Assembly (NCBI GenBank): GCA_965263305.1
Contig: OZ253666.1
Location: 2,232,001 to 2,296,000 of the forward strand
Reading direction: 5' to 3'
Origin: MED-G105 sp965263305
GTDB lineage: Bacteria > Pseudomonadota > Alphaproteobacteria > Caulobacterales > Parvularculaceae
Length of the DNA: 64,000 bases
Shown: positions 36,011 to 45,078 of the stretch, in pieces
How positions within the stretch are numbered: position 1 is the first letter of the stretch
Layout: each line of letters begins with the position of its first letter
Program-made: the position numbers and the translations under genes
Notes under the pieces: model-generated
Databases searched by the model: none
What the model saw: the letters and a program-made list of their open reading frames with translations, nothing else
What the model was told of the DNA's origin: nothing

Positions 36011-38335
36011 CTACCTTCTTCTAAAGAACGGACGGCCCGGTTCAGAACTGCTGCGGCGCTGAAAGCGTCGCGCGTTGCCGTCTCTTTGCACTCTTTGAAA
36101 ATCTCTCATTGCGGCCGTGTAGAACTGTAGTAATTCGTTCTCATCGGCAAAATTTGGTGATGGGTACGCGCCAGCAATACGCTGTATATCGAGATCTTGA
36201 TGGGCGGCGTTCATGAAGGTTTTCCAGATTTCCGCAGGCAGCGCTCCGCCGGTCACCTTATCCATGGGTTTATAGTCGTCATTGCCGACCCAAACGCCTG
36301 CGGTGAGTTGGGCGGTGTATCCGATGAACCAAGCATCGCGCCAATCGTTGGTGGTCCCTGTTTTTCCAACAGCCGGGCGCCTGCCAAGGCTTGCCCGTTT
36401 GCCGGTTCCACGCGGGTCATGGGTAACCTGATACATCAGATGGGTGACGTCTTGGGCCAATCGCCGTTTAAAAATCTGTTCGTGGCTAGCAAATTGGTGT
36501 GTGTAAAGAACGTTTCCCCGCCCGTCTTCAATGCTGGTGATCGCATATGGTTTCACCCCTTGCCCGGAGCGCGCGAAGGGAAGGTAGGCGGCCGTCAATT
36601 CCTGAAGGGTGGCGTTAAATGCGCCAAGGGCGATGCCGGCTTCTGCTTCGGGAATCTTAGCGTTAACGCCGAGGCGTCGAGCCATGTTGATTACCTTGTC
36701 GCGGCCAATCTGTTCTGAAACTTGGACAGCGACCGTATTAATCGAACGCGCCATCGCTTCTGTTAAGCGCATCGGCCCGTCATACCGATCGACATAGTTT
36801 CTTGGTTTCCAGCCGGCGATATCGATCGGTTGATCAACGATGCGGGTCTTCGGCGTCATGCCGTTTTCCAACGCGGCTGCAAACACTATTGGTTTAAAGG
36901 CCGATCCTGGTTGGCGTTTTGCTTGAGTGGCGCGATTGAACTGGCTTTCAACATAGCTTCGTCCACCCACCATGGCGATAAGCGCGCCTGTCGCGTTGTC
37001 ATAGGCCATAAGGGCGGCTTGATCTGCGCCGATGGCTTTTGCCTCGTCATTGATAATCGTAGCAACGGCCGCTTCGGCGCTGCGCTGACTTTCCCGATCG
37101 AGTGTCGTATGGACAACGATGTCAATGGGCCCGCCGTCGTTGATGGGCCCGACAATGGCGCGGGCCGCTTCGGCGACATAATCAAAGAAATAGCCAATAT
37201 CGCCATTGGCGTTCCTGGGGGTAATAACCGGCGGAGAGAGGCGTGCCTGACGGGCGTCGAAATCCGTGATGTATCCCGTTTCCCGAAGGTTTTCGAGCAC
37301 CTCCCATGCGCGATCCTGGGCGCCGAATGGGTTGGATGTCGGAGCAAGGGCGGAGGGCGCTTGCGGCAGACCGGCGAGCATGACCGCTTCGGCGAGGCTC
37401 ACGTCTTTTGCAGGTTTGTCGAAATAAGTGCGCGCCGCGCTTTCCACGCCATAGGCGCCGGCGCCCATGTAAATTCGATTGAGGTAGAAAGAAAGGATCT
37501 CTTCCTTCGTGTAATGACCTTCCAACCACATCGCTAAAAGCGCTTCTTTTGCCTTGCGAACATAGGTTTGCTCCGAGGAAAAGAAGAGATTTTTGGCCAG
37601 CTGCTGCGTGATTGTTGATCCGCCTTCGGCAATGCCGCCTTCGCGCAGATTGGTGATGAACGCCCGTAATACGCCTTTTAGATCGACGCCGTGATGGTCA
37701 TAGAACCGGCGGTCCTCCGTCGCTAGAAACGCTTTTATAAGATAAGGCGGGAGGTCCTCTATTTTCGCTTGTTCACCATAACGGGCGCCCCGCGCGGCAA
37801 GCTCCTCACCGTCGCGATCAAGCACCACAACGGACGGTAACCGGTTCACGGACCATAGATCGGCTTTGTTTGGCGGTTCCGGCGCGACAAAGAGAAATAC
37901 AAAGGCGAGGCCGCCTGACAACGCGAGAACGCCGAGGCTAACGGCCAATCCTGCAAGGTCGCTCGCGAGCCCGATAGGGCGCGGGCGTCGGCCGGTCGTC
38001 TGCTGTGACGAATCTCCGGCGGCGTCCGGCTTCATCAACGCGGCTGGTTTCGACATAGCGTCGGATGGGGAGAGGCCCTGCGCCTCGCGCGCCTTAATTC
38101 TGCTCGCAATGATTTCAGCGGTGCTTTGATCCTCGTTTTTCTCGTCTCCTGGGGTGGAGCGAGCGACTGCGCCAACCGGACGGGAGTTGATCCCGAGGTT
38201 TCTGGGTTTGAAAGACGCCACGCCGGCTTTCAGGTCGCGCCATGCTTCGTGAAGGGTGTGGGCGAGCTTTTGCGCGGTCCCTTTAAGACGCTCGCGAGAG
38301 CGCTGAAACCGGGGACTTGGGCGACGGGATGTCAT
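36011..38335 (-). CDS. Penicillin-binding protein 1A (bifunctional)
   Basis: A 774-residue class A PBP that polymerises and crosslinks peptidoglycan. A long basic cytoplasmic N-terminus (about 1-125) precedes one membrane helix (about 128-152). The glycosyltransferase domain (GT51) has ATEDRRFYDHHGVD, GGSTITQQLAKN and RKAKEALLAMWLE. The transpeptidase domain has the active-site SxxK in PGSAFKPIV, SxN in ARSINTV and KTG in VGKTGTTND. The C-terminus is basic (RRFQRRSS). The N-terminal extension is longer than in E. coli PBP1A. It stands alone on the minus strand. Confidence 0.93.
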   Translation of the reverse strand: MTSRRPSPRFQRSRERLKGTAQKLAHTLHEAWRDLKAGVASFKPRNLGINSRPVGAVARSTPGDEKNEDQSTAEIIASRIKAREAQGLSPSDAMSKPAALMKPDAAGDSSQQTTGRRPRPIGLASDLAGLAVSLGVLALSGGLAFVFLFVAPEPPNKADLWSVNRLPSVVVLDRDGEELAARGARYGEQAKIEDLPPYLIKAFLATEDRRFYDHHGVDLKGVLRAFITNLREGGIAEGGSTITQQLAKNLFFSSEQTYVRKAKEALLAMWLEGHYTKEEILSFYLNRIYMGAGAYGVESAARTYFDKPAKDVSLAEAVMLAGLPQAPSALAPTSNPFGAQDRAWEVLENLRETGYITDFDARQARLSPPVITPRNANGDIGYFFDYVAEAARAIVGPINDGGPIDIVVHTTLDRESQRSAEAAVATIINDEAKAIGADQAALMAYDNATGALIAMVGGRSYVESQFNRATQAKRQPGSAFKPIVFAAALENGMTPKTRIVDQPIDIAGWKPRNYVDRYDGPMRLTEAMARSINTVAVQVSEQIGRDKVINMARRLGVNAKIPEAEAGIALGAFNATLQELTAAYLPFARSGQGVKPYAITSIEDGRGNVLYTHQFASHEQIFKRRLAQDVTHLMYQVTHDPRGTGKRASLGRRPAVGKTGTTNDWRDAWFIGYTAQLTAGVWVGNDDYKPMDKVTGGALPAEIWKTFMNAAHQDLDIQRIAGAYPSPNFADENELLQFYTAAMRDFQRVQRDGNARRFQRRSSSEPGRPFFRRR

Positions 38336-38491
38336 CGCGAGTGATCCACTAAACGTTGAGTTGAGAATGCCGCCTTATACTAAGACGAAATTCGATCATA
38401 CCATGGCGCGAGGGTGGCCGCATAGTGAAGGCCATGAAGGGATCCCCAGCTATATCGGATCCAGCCTAAAAATTTGTGGCTTTAGACAGAT

Positions 38492-38526
38492 AAAAACCCG
38501 CCCGGCGGCGCCGGGCGGGGCGTTTT
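38492..38526 (-). terminator. Intrinsic terminator of the second S9 peptidase gene
   Basis: Perfect 10-bp repeat CCCGCCCGGC / GCCGGGCGGG with a 3-base loop; on the minus strand it is followed by TTTTTA. Confidence 0.88.
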
Positions 38527-38551
38527 CCTCGCCAATTGGCGAGTAATAGGG

Positions 38552-40531
38552 TTAGCCGCCGATGTGCTCTTCAATGAAATCGAGCGAGCGCTCGAGCATC
38601 TCGGTGCGCGTCTCGGGGCCCGAAAGCCAATGGTCTTCGCCTTTCAGGGTGACGAACGTGACCGGCCGGTTGGCTTTTTTCAGCGCATCCGCCATTCGGC
38701 GGGAATGGGCAATTGGCACAACCGTGTCGCCCGCGCCATGCAAAAGCATGATTGGGGGTTTTGCTTTTGATGCATTGTGGACGGGGCTAATCGCTTCGAT
38801 ATCGCCGCCGCCAAAGCGGTCGCCGCCGATGCGAATCTGCCAGTAATTCTCCGAAAGCCCCCCTGATCTGGAATGGTCCCCCAACATGGCGACGGGGTCC
38901 GACACGCCGTTTGCGCTGATCGCGCAGTTATAGAGGTTAGGGGTTAGCGTGGCGCCGGCAAGCGCCGCGTAGCCGCCATAACTTGCGCCGACGATGCAAA
39001 TACGATCGGGATCGGCAACCCCATCAGCGATGAGTTTTTCAACGCCTTTTGTAATGTCATCTTGCATTTTTCGGCCCCACTGGCCAAAGCCGGCTTGGCG
39101 GAAGTTATAGCCGTATCCGCTGGAGCCGCGGAAATTTGGTTGATACACGGCATATCCATTGGCGGCATAGAAGAAAGACCACCAATCAAAAGATTGGTCA
39201 TCTCTTCCCTCCGGCCCGCCATGGGGTAACACAATCAATGGCAGCGATTGTTTGTCTGCGGCATCGTTGGGTTTCGTTAAATAGCCGTCGATCATCAGAC
39301 CATCTTCGGACCGGTATGCATAAACCGAGCGTTGGGCGATGTCCGCGCCGTAGAGGTTTTCGTATTCGGCGGCGGCGAATGAAAGTTCTTTCGCGGTCTT
39401 ATCGAACACGTAATATTCACTGGACTGCGTTGTGTACGCGGCCTTGATGATCATGCGGGACCCGTCGGTCGATTTCGAAACAATCATCGGCGCGGCGCCG
39501 GGGAGCGCCTTTTCCAATGATTTTTGCAGCTTGCGGTCAGCTTCGTCGATATGCCATGCCCGGATAATGTTGTCTGTATAGCGAACGCCGGTCACCCTTC
39601 CTTGGTGACGGTCGAAAATCACACTGTTTAAGTCATAAGTGTTGTGTCGAAAGAGGGGTTCGCCAAATGTGCTGGTCGCCAGGTTGAATGGCGTCAGCCC
39701 TCTCTTGTCATATGATCCGTATCGGGCGGTTAAAACGACCTCAGGGTCGTCGGTTCCGGCAATGAAGGAGGCGACCGCGCCTTCTCCCGGCTGTTCTTCG
39801 AATCTACTGGTAACGGCCAACTTGCCGTCCTTATTACTGTAAACGCGCCGTTCTTTCGCCGTTGGATCGTAATCGATACGCGCAATGACGTTGCCGTCGC
39901 GATCAACCACCCAGTCGACTGTATGCTCGCTGCCTTGTTCAATTCTACGCGTAGAACCGTTTTTGAGGTTTACCTTAAACAACGTGTAAAACGACTTATC
40001 GCTCACTGCGCTGGTAATGCGCGAACTTGCCGTGTTACGACCGCTAGATCGAATAAACGTTCGGGCCATCAAAACTTTGCCAGGCTCATCTGGCAATGTT
40101 GCAAGTAGCGCCCCAGCCTCGGCGATGTAGTAGCCAGCTTGGTTGCCGAAGAGTGTTTCGACTTTTCCCGTTGTGGCGTTCACCGCCATCCACCGGTAAA
40201 ATTCCAAGGTCTCTAAACCGTCAACGGTCTCAACACTTCTTGTCAGAGAGACAAGAAGCATCACGTAACCGTCGTCGGCCCACACGACATCGCGTGCTTT
40301 ACCGCTACCAAGTCCGATAACGACCGGCTTTTCGTCCTGACGGATAAGATCGCTAATCGCCAAGAGGCGATTACCATCAATTGATTTAAGGAAGGCCACT
40401 TTTTTCCCATTGGGCGAAATGACGACTTCGTTAGTATCCGGCAGAGCACCGAAGAGAGCGGCGTCTTTGGGTTGCGCGTGGGCTGCGCTGATTCCGATAG
40501 CGCACAGGAAGAAAATTAGTATTCGATACAT
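38552..40531 (-). CDS. S9 family peptidase, secreted
   Basis: A 659-residue prolyl-oligopeptidase-type enzyme. A Sec signal peptide (MYRILIFFLCAIGISAAHA) predicts export to the periplasm. The propeller region (about 30-390) precedes the hydrolase domain, whose triad is Ser in GASYGGYAAL, Asp in HGAGDTVVP and His in GEDHWLSG. The substrate-entry motif LPHGGPEGRDD is present. It resembles the dipeptidyl/acylaminoacyl peptidases frequent in alphaproteobacteria that live on proteins. It is a paralogue-level relative of the lipoprotein S9 gene at 22382, not a duplicate. Monocistronic. Confidence 0.92.
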   Translation of the reverse strand: MYRILIFFLCAIGISAAHAQPKDAALFGALPDTNEVVISPNGKKVAFLKSIDGNRLLAISDLIRQDEKPVVIGLGSGKARDVVWADDGYVMLLVSLTRSVETVDGLETLEFYRWMAVNATTGKVETLFGNQAGYYIAEAGALLATLPDEPGKVLMARTFIRSSGRNTASSRITSAVSDKSFYTLFKVNLKNGSTRRIEQGSEHTVDWVVDRDGNVIARIDYDPTAKERRVYSNKDGKLAVTSRFEEQPGEGAVASFIAGTDDPEVVLTARYGSYDKRGLTPFNLATSTFGEPLFRHNTYDLNSVIFDRHQGRVTGVRYTDNIIRAWHIDEADRKLQKSLEKALPGAAPMIVSKSTDGSRMIIKAAYTTQSSEYYVFDKTAKELSFAAAEYENLYGADIAQRSVYAYRSEDGLMIDGYLTKPNDAADKQSLPLIVLPHGGPEGRDDQSFDWWSFFYAANGYAVYQPNFRGSSGYGYNFRQAGFGQWGRKMQDDITKGVEKLIADGVADPDRICIVGASYGGYAALAGATLTPNLYNCAISANGVSDPVAMLGDHSRSGGLSENYWQIRIGGDRFGGGDIEAISPVHNASKAKPPIMLLHGAGDTVVPIAHSRRMADALKKANRPVTFVTLKGEDHWLSGPETRTEMLERSLDFIEEHIGG

Positions 40532-41110
40532 AATCAGAGGCCCCCTACTAGATAGCGACAGAATACATACTGTATCCTCCGTCTTTTTTAAATGAAAACC
40601 CCAAATCGCTAAAAGTTACTATTTTCCAGATTGTGAATGCTGGATCAAACAAGAAAAAATGCAGTTTTGTTTAAACGACGATCGGGATTTAGTGCCACCG
40701 TCCTCGTCGATAGTTTTTGATTCGTTCAAATAGCCGAACCCTGGCGGACACGATGCGAGCATCGCATTGGGGCGTTCGAACTTTGGATGAGCCCGGTATT
40801 GAGATGCGTCTCTTTTATTAACGACCAAAACGCCATATCGCCGCAGGCTTGGGGCTCAGCGGCGGGATTTATTGCGCGAGCGAAGGGGGCGTGCTATCTC
40901 GCGCCAAATTTGATGAGTCGAGCAGGCGTCAGCATCGCCGAAAAGGCGCGTTCGACCCATTAAAGTATTGAAAACGAATTCTTTTTGGCCGCTTAACCGC
41001 TGGCGGTCTTCCTGGCTGAAACTGGTGTCTCTTAGTCACGACTTTCCCGTCTTTGGTTCAGACGGCGACTATAGACGGCGAACGCAACGGCCCGGCAATC
41101 TAAAGGAGCC
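40532..41110. other. Intergenic region upstream of the ATP synthase operon, about 580 bases
   Basis: Divergent spacing between the S9 peptidase (minus) and atpH (plus). It should contain the atp operon promoter; no clear -35/-10 pair could be fixed by eye. A short minus-strand open frame at 40619-40828 (69 codons) shows no recognisable domain. An AAGGAG site ends two bases before the first ATG of atpH. Confidence 0.5.
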
Positions 41111-41680
41111 ATGTGCGCATTTATGGCTGCAAACGCCCAATCTTTTTCCGGCATCGCCGGTCGGTACGCCGAGGCGCTTTTCGATCTCGCCAAGGATGCG
41201 AGCGCGCTTGATGAGGCAGAGCGTGATTTCAAAACCTTACACGTGATGGTTCAGGGATCCGCCGATTTCCGCGGGTTTTTAACGTCGCCCGTTTATAACG
41301 CCGAAGAAAAAGCAAACGCGATGTCGGCGATTGTCGACAAAGCAGGTGTTTCGACCCTCGTTTCGAATTTCCTTGGCCTTGTCGCCCGCAACGGGCGCCT
41401 TTTTGCACTTGAAGGTATCATGGGTGCTTTTTTCGCGCGCCTCGCCGATCATCGCGGGGAGGTCACGGCCGAGGCCGTCTCTGCTGCGCCCCTTAGCGAG
41501 GACCAAGAAAAACGCCTGCGCGGTGAGATTGAACGCCATGTGGGCAAGGCTGTAAACTTAAATACGAGCGTTGATCCGGATCTCCTTGGCGGCGTGGTCG
41601 TCAAAGTGGGATCCACCATGATCGATGGCTCGCTCAAAACCAAACTATCCCGTCTTAAATCAAAACTAAAAGAGGCTTGA
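41111..41680 (+). CDS. atpH: ATP synthase F1 subunit delta
   Basis: A 189-residue delta subunit that connects the F1 head to the peripheral stalk. The N-terminal helical domain has IAGRYAEALFDLAKD, and the C-terminal GGVVVKVGSTMIDGSLKTKLSRLK signature is diagnostic. The AGGAG site sits two bases before ATG 41111, so an alternative start at 41123 (MAANAQSF) is also reasonable. It is first in the F1 operon, as usual in alphaproteobacteria, where the Fo genes are elsewhere. atpA begins four bases after its stop. Confidence 0.95.
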   Translation: MCAFMAANAQSFSGIAGRYAEALFDLAKDASALDEAERDFKTLHVMVQGSADFRGFLTSPVYNAEEKANAMSAIVDKAGVSTLVSNFLGLVARNGRLFALEGIMGAFFARLADHRGEVTAEAVSAAPLSEDQEKRLRGEIERHVGKAVNLNTSVDPDLLGGVVVKVGSTMIDGSLKTKLSRLKSKLKEA

Positions 41681-41684
41681 CCCG

Positions 41685-43214
41685 ATGGAACTCCAGGCCG
41701 CGGAAATCTCCGCTATTCTAAAACAGCAAATCAAAGATTTCGGCAAAGACGCTGAGGTCTCTGAAATTGGACAGGTTCTGTCCGTCGGCGACGGTATCGC
41801 GCGCATCTACGGTCTTGATAACGTCCAGGCCGGCGAAATGGTTGAGTTCGCGAACGGCGTGAAGGGCATGGCCCTGAACCTTGAAAGCGACAATGTCGGC
41901 GTCGTTATCTTTGGCGAAGACCGTGAGATTAAAGAAGGCGACACCGTCAAGCGCACCAAAGCCATTGTGGATGTGCCGGTCGGTAAGGGCCTGCTTGGCC
42001 GCGTCGTTGATCCTCTCGGCAACCCTATCGACGGTAAAGGGCCCATTGAGGCGACGGAACGCCGGATGGTGGACGTGAAGGCTCCGGGCATCCTGCCGCG
42101 CAAATCGGTGCACGAGCCCGTGCAGACTGGCATCAAAGCCATCGACTCCATGATCCCGATTGGCCGCGGGCAACGCGAATTGGTCATCGGCGACCGTCAG
42201 ACGGGCAAGACGGCCGTTTGCATCGACGCCATGTTGAACCAAAAAGCGGCGAACCAGGGCGACGACGAATCCAAGAAGCTTTACTGCGTCTACGTCGCCA
42301 TCGGACAAAAACGCTCAACGGTCGCCCAGATTGTCAAAACGCTGGAAGATAACGGGGCCCTTGAGTACTCAATCGTCGTTGCGGCGACCGCTTCTGAGCC
42401 GGCCCCGTTGCAATTCCTGGCGCCGTTCGCTGGATGCGCCATGGGCGAATACTTCCGCGATAACGGCATGCACTCTCTGATCATTTATGATGATCTCTCA
42501 AAACAGGCGGTTGCTTACCGTCAGATGTCCCTTCTTCTGCGTCGTCCACCAGGGCGTGAGGCGTATCCTGGCGACGTGTTCTATCTCCACTCGCGGTTGT
42601 TGGAGCGCGCGGCGAAACTGAACGAAGATAACGGTCTTGGCTCTATGACCGCCTTGCCGATCATTGAGACCCAAGCGAATGACGTATCGGCCTATATCCC
42701 GACAAACGTTATTTCGATTACGGACGGTCAGATCTTCCTAGAGACAGACCTGTTCTATCAGGGCATTCGCCCGGCGGTGAATGTGGGTCTGTCGGTGTCG
42801 CGCGTGGGCTCGTCGGCCCAGATTAAAGCGATGAAGCAGGTCGCCGGTAAGATTAAGGGCGAGCTTGCCCAGTATCGTGAATTGGCGGCGTTCGCGCAGT
42901 TTGGATCTGATCTCGACGCCACGACCCAACAGATTCTGAACCGCGGCGATCGCCTGACGGAGCTGATGAAACAACCGCAGTATTCGCCATTGTTGGTGGA
43001 AGAACAGGTTTGCGTCATCTTTGCGGGCGTGAAGGGCTATCTCGATAAAATCCCGACGGCGAAAGTTGGAGAGTTTGCCGAGGAACTGTTGCGCAAGGTG
43101 CATGCGGATAACGCGGATATCCTGAGCGCCATTCGCGATACCGGGAAACTCGACGAAGAGAACGAAAAGAAACTTGAGGGCGTGCTCGACGCCTTTGCTA
43201 AAAACTTTGCGTAA
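41685..43214 (+). CDS. atpA: ATP synthase F1 subunit alpha
   Basis: A 509-residue regulatory nucleotide-binding subunit. The Walker A motif is GDRQTGKTAV, the Walker B region LIIYDDLSKQAVAYRQ, and the arginine finger is in SVSRVGSSAQ. Length and all blocks are typical. Unusually, the next gene is not atpG but an FkbM-like methyltransferase, and an RNA hairpin (CGCAACC/GGTTGCG at 43286-43308) lies in the gap between them. Confidence 0.98.
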   Translation: MELQAAEISAILKQQIKDFGKDAEVSEIGQVLSVGDGIARIYGLDNVQAGEMVEFANGVKGMALNLESDNVGVVIFGEDREIKEGDTVKRTKAIVDVPVGKGLLGRVVDPLGNPIDGKGPIEATERRMVDVKAPGILPRKSVHEPVQTGIKAIDSMIPIGRGQRELVIGDRQTGKTAVCIDAMLNQKAANQGDDESKKLYCVYVAIGQKRSTVAQIVKTLEDNGALEYSIVVAATASEPAPLQFLAPFAGCAMGEYFRDNGMHSLIIYDDLSKQAVAYRQMSLLLRRPPGREAYPGDVFYLHSRLLERAAKLNEDNGLGSMTALPIIETQANDVSAYIPTNVISITDGQIFLETDLFYQGIRPAVNVGLSVSRVGSSAQIKAMKQVAGKIKGELAQYRELAAFAQFGSDLDATTQQILNRGDRLTELMKQPQYSPLLVEEQVCVIFAGVKGYLDKIPTAKVGEFAEELLRKVHADNADILSAIRDTGKLDEENEKKLEGVLDAFAKNFA

Positions 43215-43346
43215 TCGCGCCGATTAAATGAAACGCATCTTATGGCCCACCTCATCGCCACAGCCCCTGCGAAGAAATTTGCAGGCGCAACCTTGTTCTC
43301 AGGTTGCGATACATGGGGTGTGCGTTGCTTCCGCTGGGAGGAACGA

Positions 43347-44150
43347 ATGGGTCTGAGTTTGCGTCAGTTCACCGCCGGTCATTCGTCAGTGTTCGCGCCT
43401 TTGTTTGCGGTGAGACGATCTGTGAAAAAGATAGTCGACGGCGCGATTTGCCGCCGACGTCATCCCGATGTGGAAATCATTCCAGCCCGACCGCGCTCAG
43501 GCGACGAGCGGTACTTTTCCAGCATCGGCCAAGATCGATTTTTTGATGAGTACATTTTGCCGAAATCGCCGAATGGCGTTTTCGTCGATATTGGGTGCAA
43601 TCATCCGCAAAAAGGGTCGAACAGCGCCTTTTTAGAAGAGGCCGGGTGGACGGGCGTTGCTTTCGATCCCCAAAAGCGTTTTGAAGCAGAGTGGGCGGCG
43701 AGCCGTAAAACGCCGTTTGTCTGTGCGGCGGTCGCAAGGGACGCGCGGGAAGAAGAGTTTATCGCCTTTGACGTCAATCATGGTTGGGAGCATGAGGTTT
43801 CCGGCTTTGCGGATTATGTCAAACCATCGTTGATCTCCTCCCTGCCACACAAACGTTACAACGTCCTGGCTGGGCCATTGTCCCATCATCGTCCAGATCT
43901 TTCGGATATCGATCTTGCCTTGATCGATGTCGAAGGCGCTGAGCATCTGGTTCTTGATGGTCTGGAAAGCGATGGTGTGAAGCCCCGTTGGATCATGATT
44001 GAAAACAACCGCAAACTCGGCGGGGATGAATCAATTCGCCGTCGGTTGGTCGCTACAGGATATCGCCTGCATGCCCGTATAGGTAATACGGATGATTTTT
44101 TTGAACGCCTTGACCAGACGGATGCCGATCGTTCGTCCCATGATCGTTGA
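43347..44150 (+). CDS. FkbM-family methyltransferase inserted in the atp operon
   Basis: A 267-residue SAM-dependent methyltransferase. Motif I is seen in NGVFVDIGCNHPQKGSN (about 85-101), and LIDVEGAEHLVLDGL is the FkbM hallmark near residue 190-206. An aromatic SQDRFFDEY-like lead (IGQDRFFDEYIL) precedes motif I, as in FkbM proteins linked to glycan or lipid methylation. The frame is open from 43242, but ATG 43347 has GGGAGGA six bases upstream. The gene lies between atpA (132 bases upstream) and atpG (nine bases downstream), so it should be co-transcribed with the ATP synthase. There is no known need for it in F1; target unknown. Confidence 0.85.
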   Translation: MGLSLRQFTAGHSSVFAPLFAVRRSVKKIVDGAICRRRHPDVEIIPARPRSGDERYFSSIGQDRFFDEYILPKSPNGVFVDIGCNHPQKGSNSAFLEEAGWTGVAFDPQKRFEAEWAASRKTPFVCAAVARDAREEEFIAFDVNHGWEHEVSGFADYVKPSLISSLPHKRYNVLAGPLSHHRPDLSDIDLALIDVEGAEHLVLDGLESDGVKPRWIMIENNRKLGGDESIRRRLVATGYRLHARIGNTDDFFERLDQTDADRSSHDR

Positions 44151-44159
44151 TGGATTATT

Positions 44160-45041
44160 ATGCCCTCTTTGAAAGAACTTAAAAATCGGATCTCATCGGT
44201 CAAATCGACCCAGAAGATCACCAAAGCGAAGCAAATGGTCGCCGCTGCGAAATTGCGCCGGGCGGAAGAGCGCGCCACGCAGGCCCGTCCCTATACGGAG
44301 CGGATGGAGGCGGTTCTCGCCAATTTGACCAAGAACGCTGAGGGTAATCCGAACGCCCCGAAATTACTGTCGGGGACTGGAAAAGACGAAACCCATCTAT
44401 TGATTGTGGCGACGGCCGATAAAGGTCTTTGCGGCGGTTTTAATTCCTCTATCGTGCGCCTGGCGCGCGAGCATATTGTCAAGCTCCAGGGCGAAGGCAA
44501 AACGGTCAAAATTTTCTGCGTCGGCCGCAAGGGCGCTGACCAGTTAAAGCGTCTCTACGGATCGCTCATCATTGATCAGACGAATTTTCTCGACGTCAGG
44601 CAAATTGGATTCACTGAGGCGGATGACATTGCGTCAAAGGTTCTCGGCATGTTTGACGCTGATGAATTTGATGTGGCGACACTTTTCTTCGGGAAATTCA
44701 AATCCGTCCTTACCCAGGAGCCGACGGCCCAACAAATCATTCCGGCGATCGCGCCGGAAGGCGTTGAAACGCCCGATTTGAAAGGGGCGGTCTATGAATA
44801 CGAACCCGAAGAAGACGAGATTTTGAAAGCGCTATTGCCGCGTTACGCGGCGGTTCAGGTGTTTCGCGCTTTGCTAGAAAACGTCGCGTCTGAACAAGCC
44901 GCGTCCATGACGGCGATGGATAACGCGACCCGCAATGCGGGCGAAATGATCGACAAGCTGTCACTGCAGTATAACCGCGCCCGCCAGGCGCAGATTACAA
45001 AAGAACTTATCGAGATCATCTCGGGCGCAGAAGCGCTTTAG
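44160..45041 (+). CDS. atpG: ATP synthase F1 subunit gamma
   Basis: A 293-residue central-shaft subunit. The N-terminal helix has SLKELKNRISSVKSTQKITKAMK-type sequence (KITKAKQMVAAAKL) and the C-terminal helix contains ASMTAMDNATRNAGEMID and the conserved YNRARQAQITKEL. The ATG lies nine bases after the methyltransferase stop and has only a weak ribosome site, suggesting dependence on translation of the upstream gene. atpD follows after 37 bases. Confidence 0.97.
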   Translation: MPSLKELKNRISSVKSTQKITKAKQMVAAAKLRRAEERATQARPYTERMEAVLANLTKNAEGNPNAPKLLSGTGKDETHLLIVATADKGLCGGFNSSIVRLAREHIVKLQGEGKTVKIFCVGRKGADQLKRLYGSLIIDQTNFLDVRQIGFTEADDIASKVLGMFDADEFDVATLFFGKFKSVLTQEPTAQQIIPAIAPEGVETPDLKGAVYEYEPEEDEILKALLPRYAAVQVFRALLENVASEQAASMTAMDNATRNAGEMIDKLSLQYNRARQAQITKELIEIISGAEAL

Positions 45042-45078
45042 CGCGAGCCCGGAAAAGATAGACGAAGGAAGAAGAGCC

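Noticed and set aside
40619..40828. 69-codon minus-strand frame upstream of atpH
   Set aside because: No ribosome site or recognisable domain.
40900..40975. tRNA-like GTTCGA sequence
   Set aside because: The flanking bases do not form T-, anticodon- or acceptor-stem pairs.
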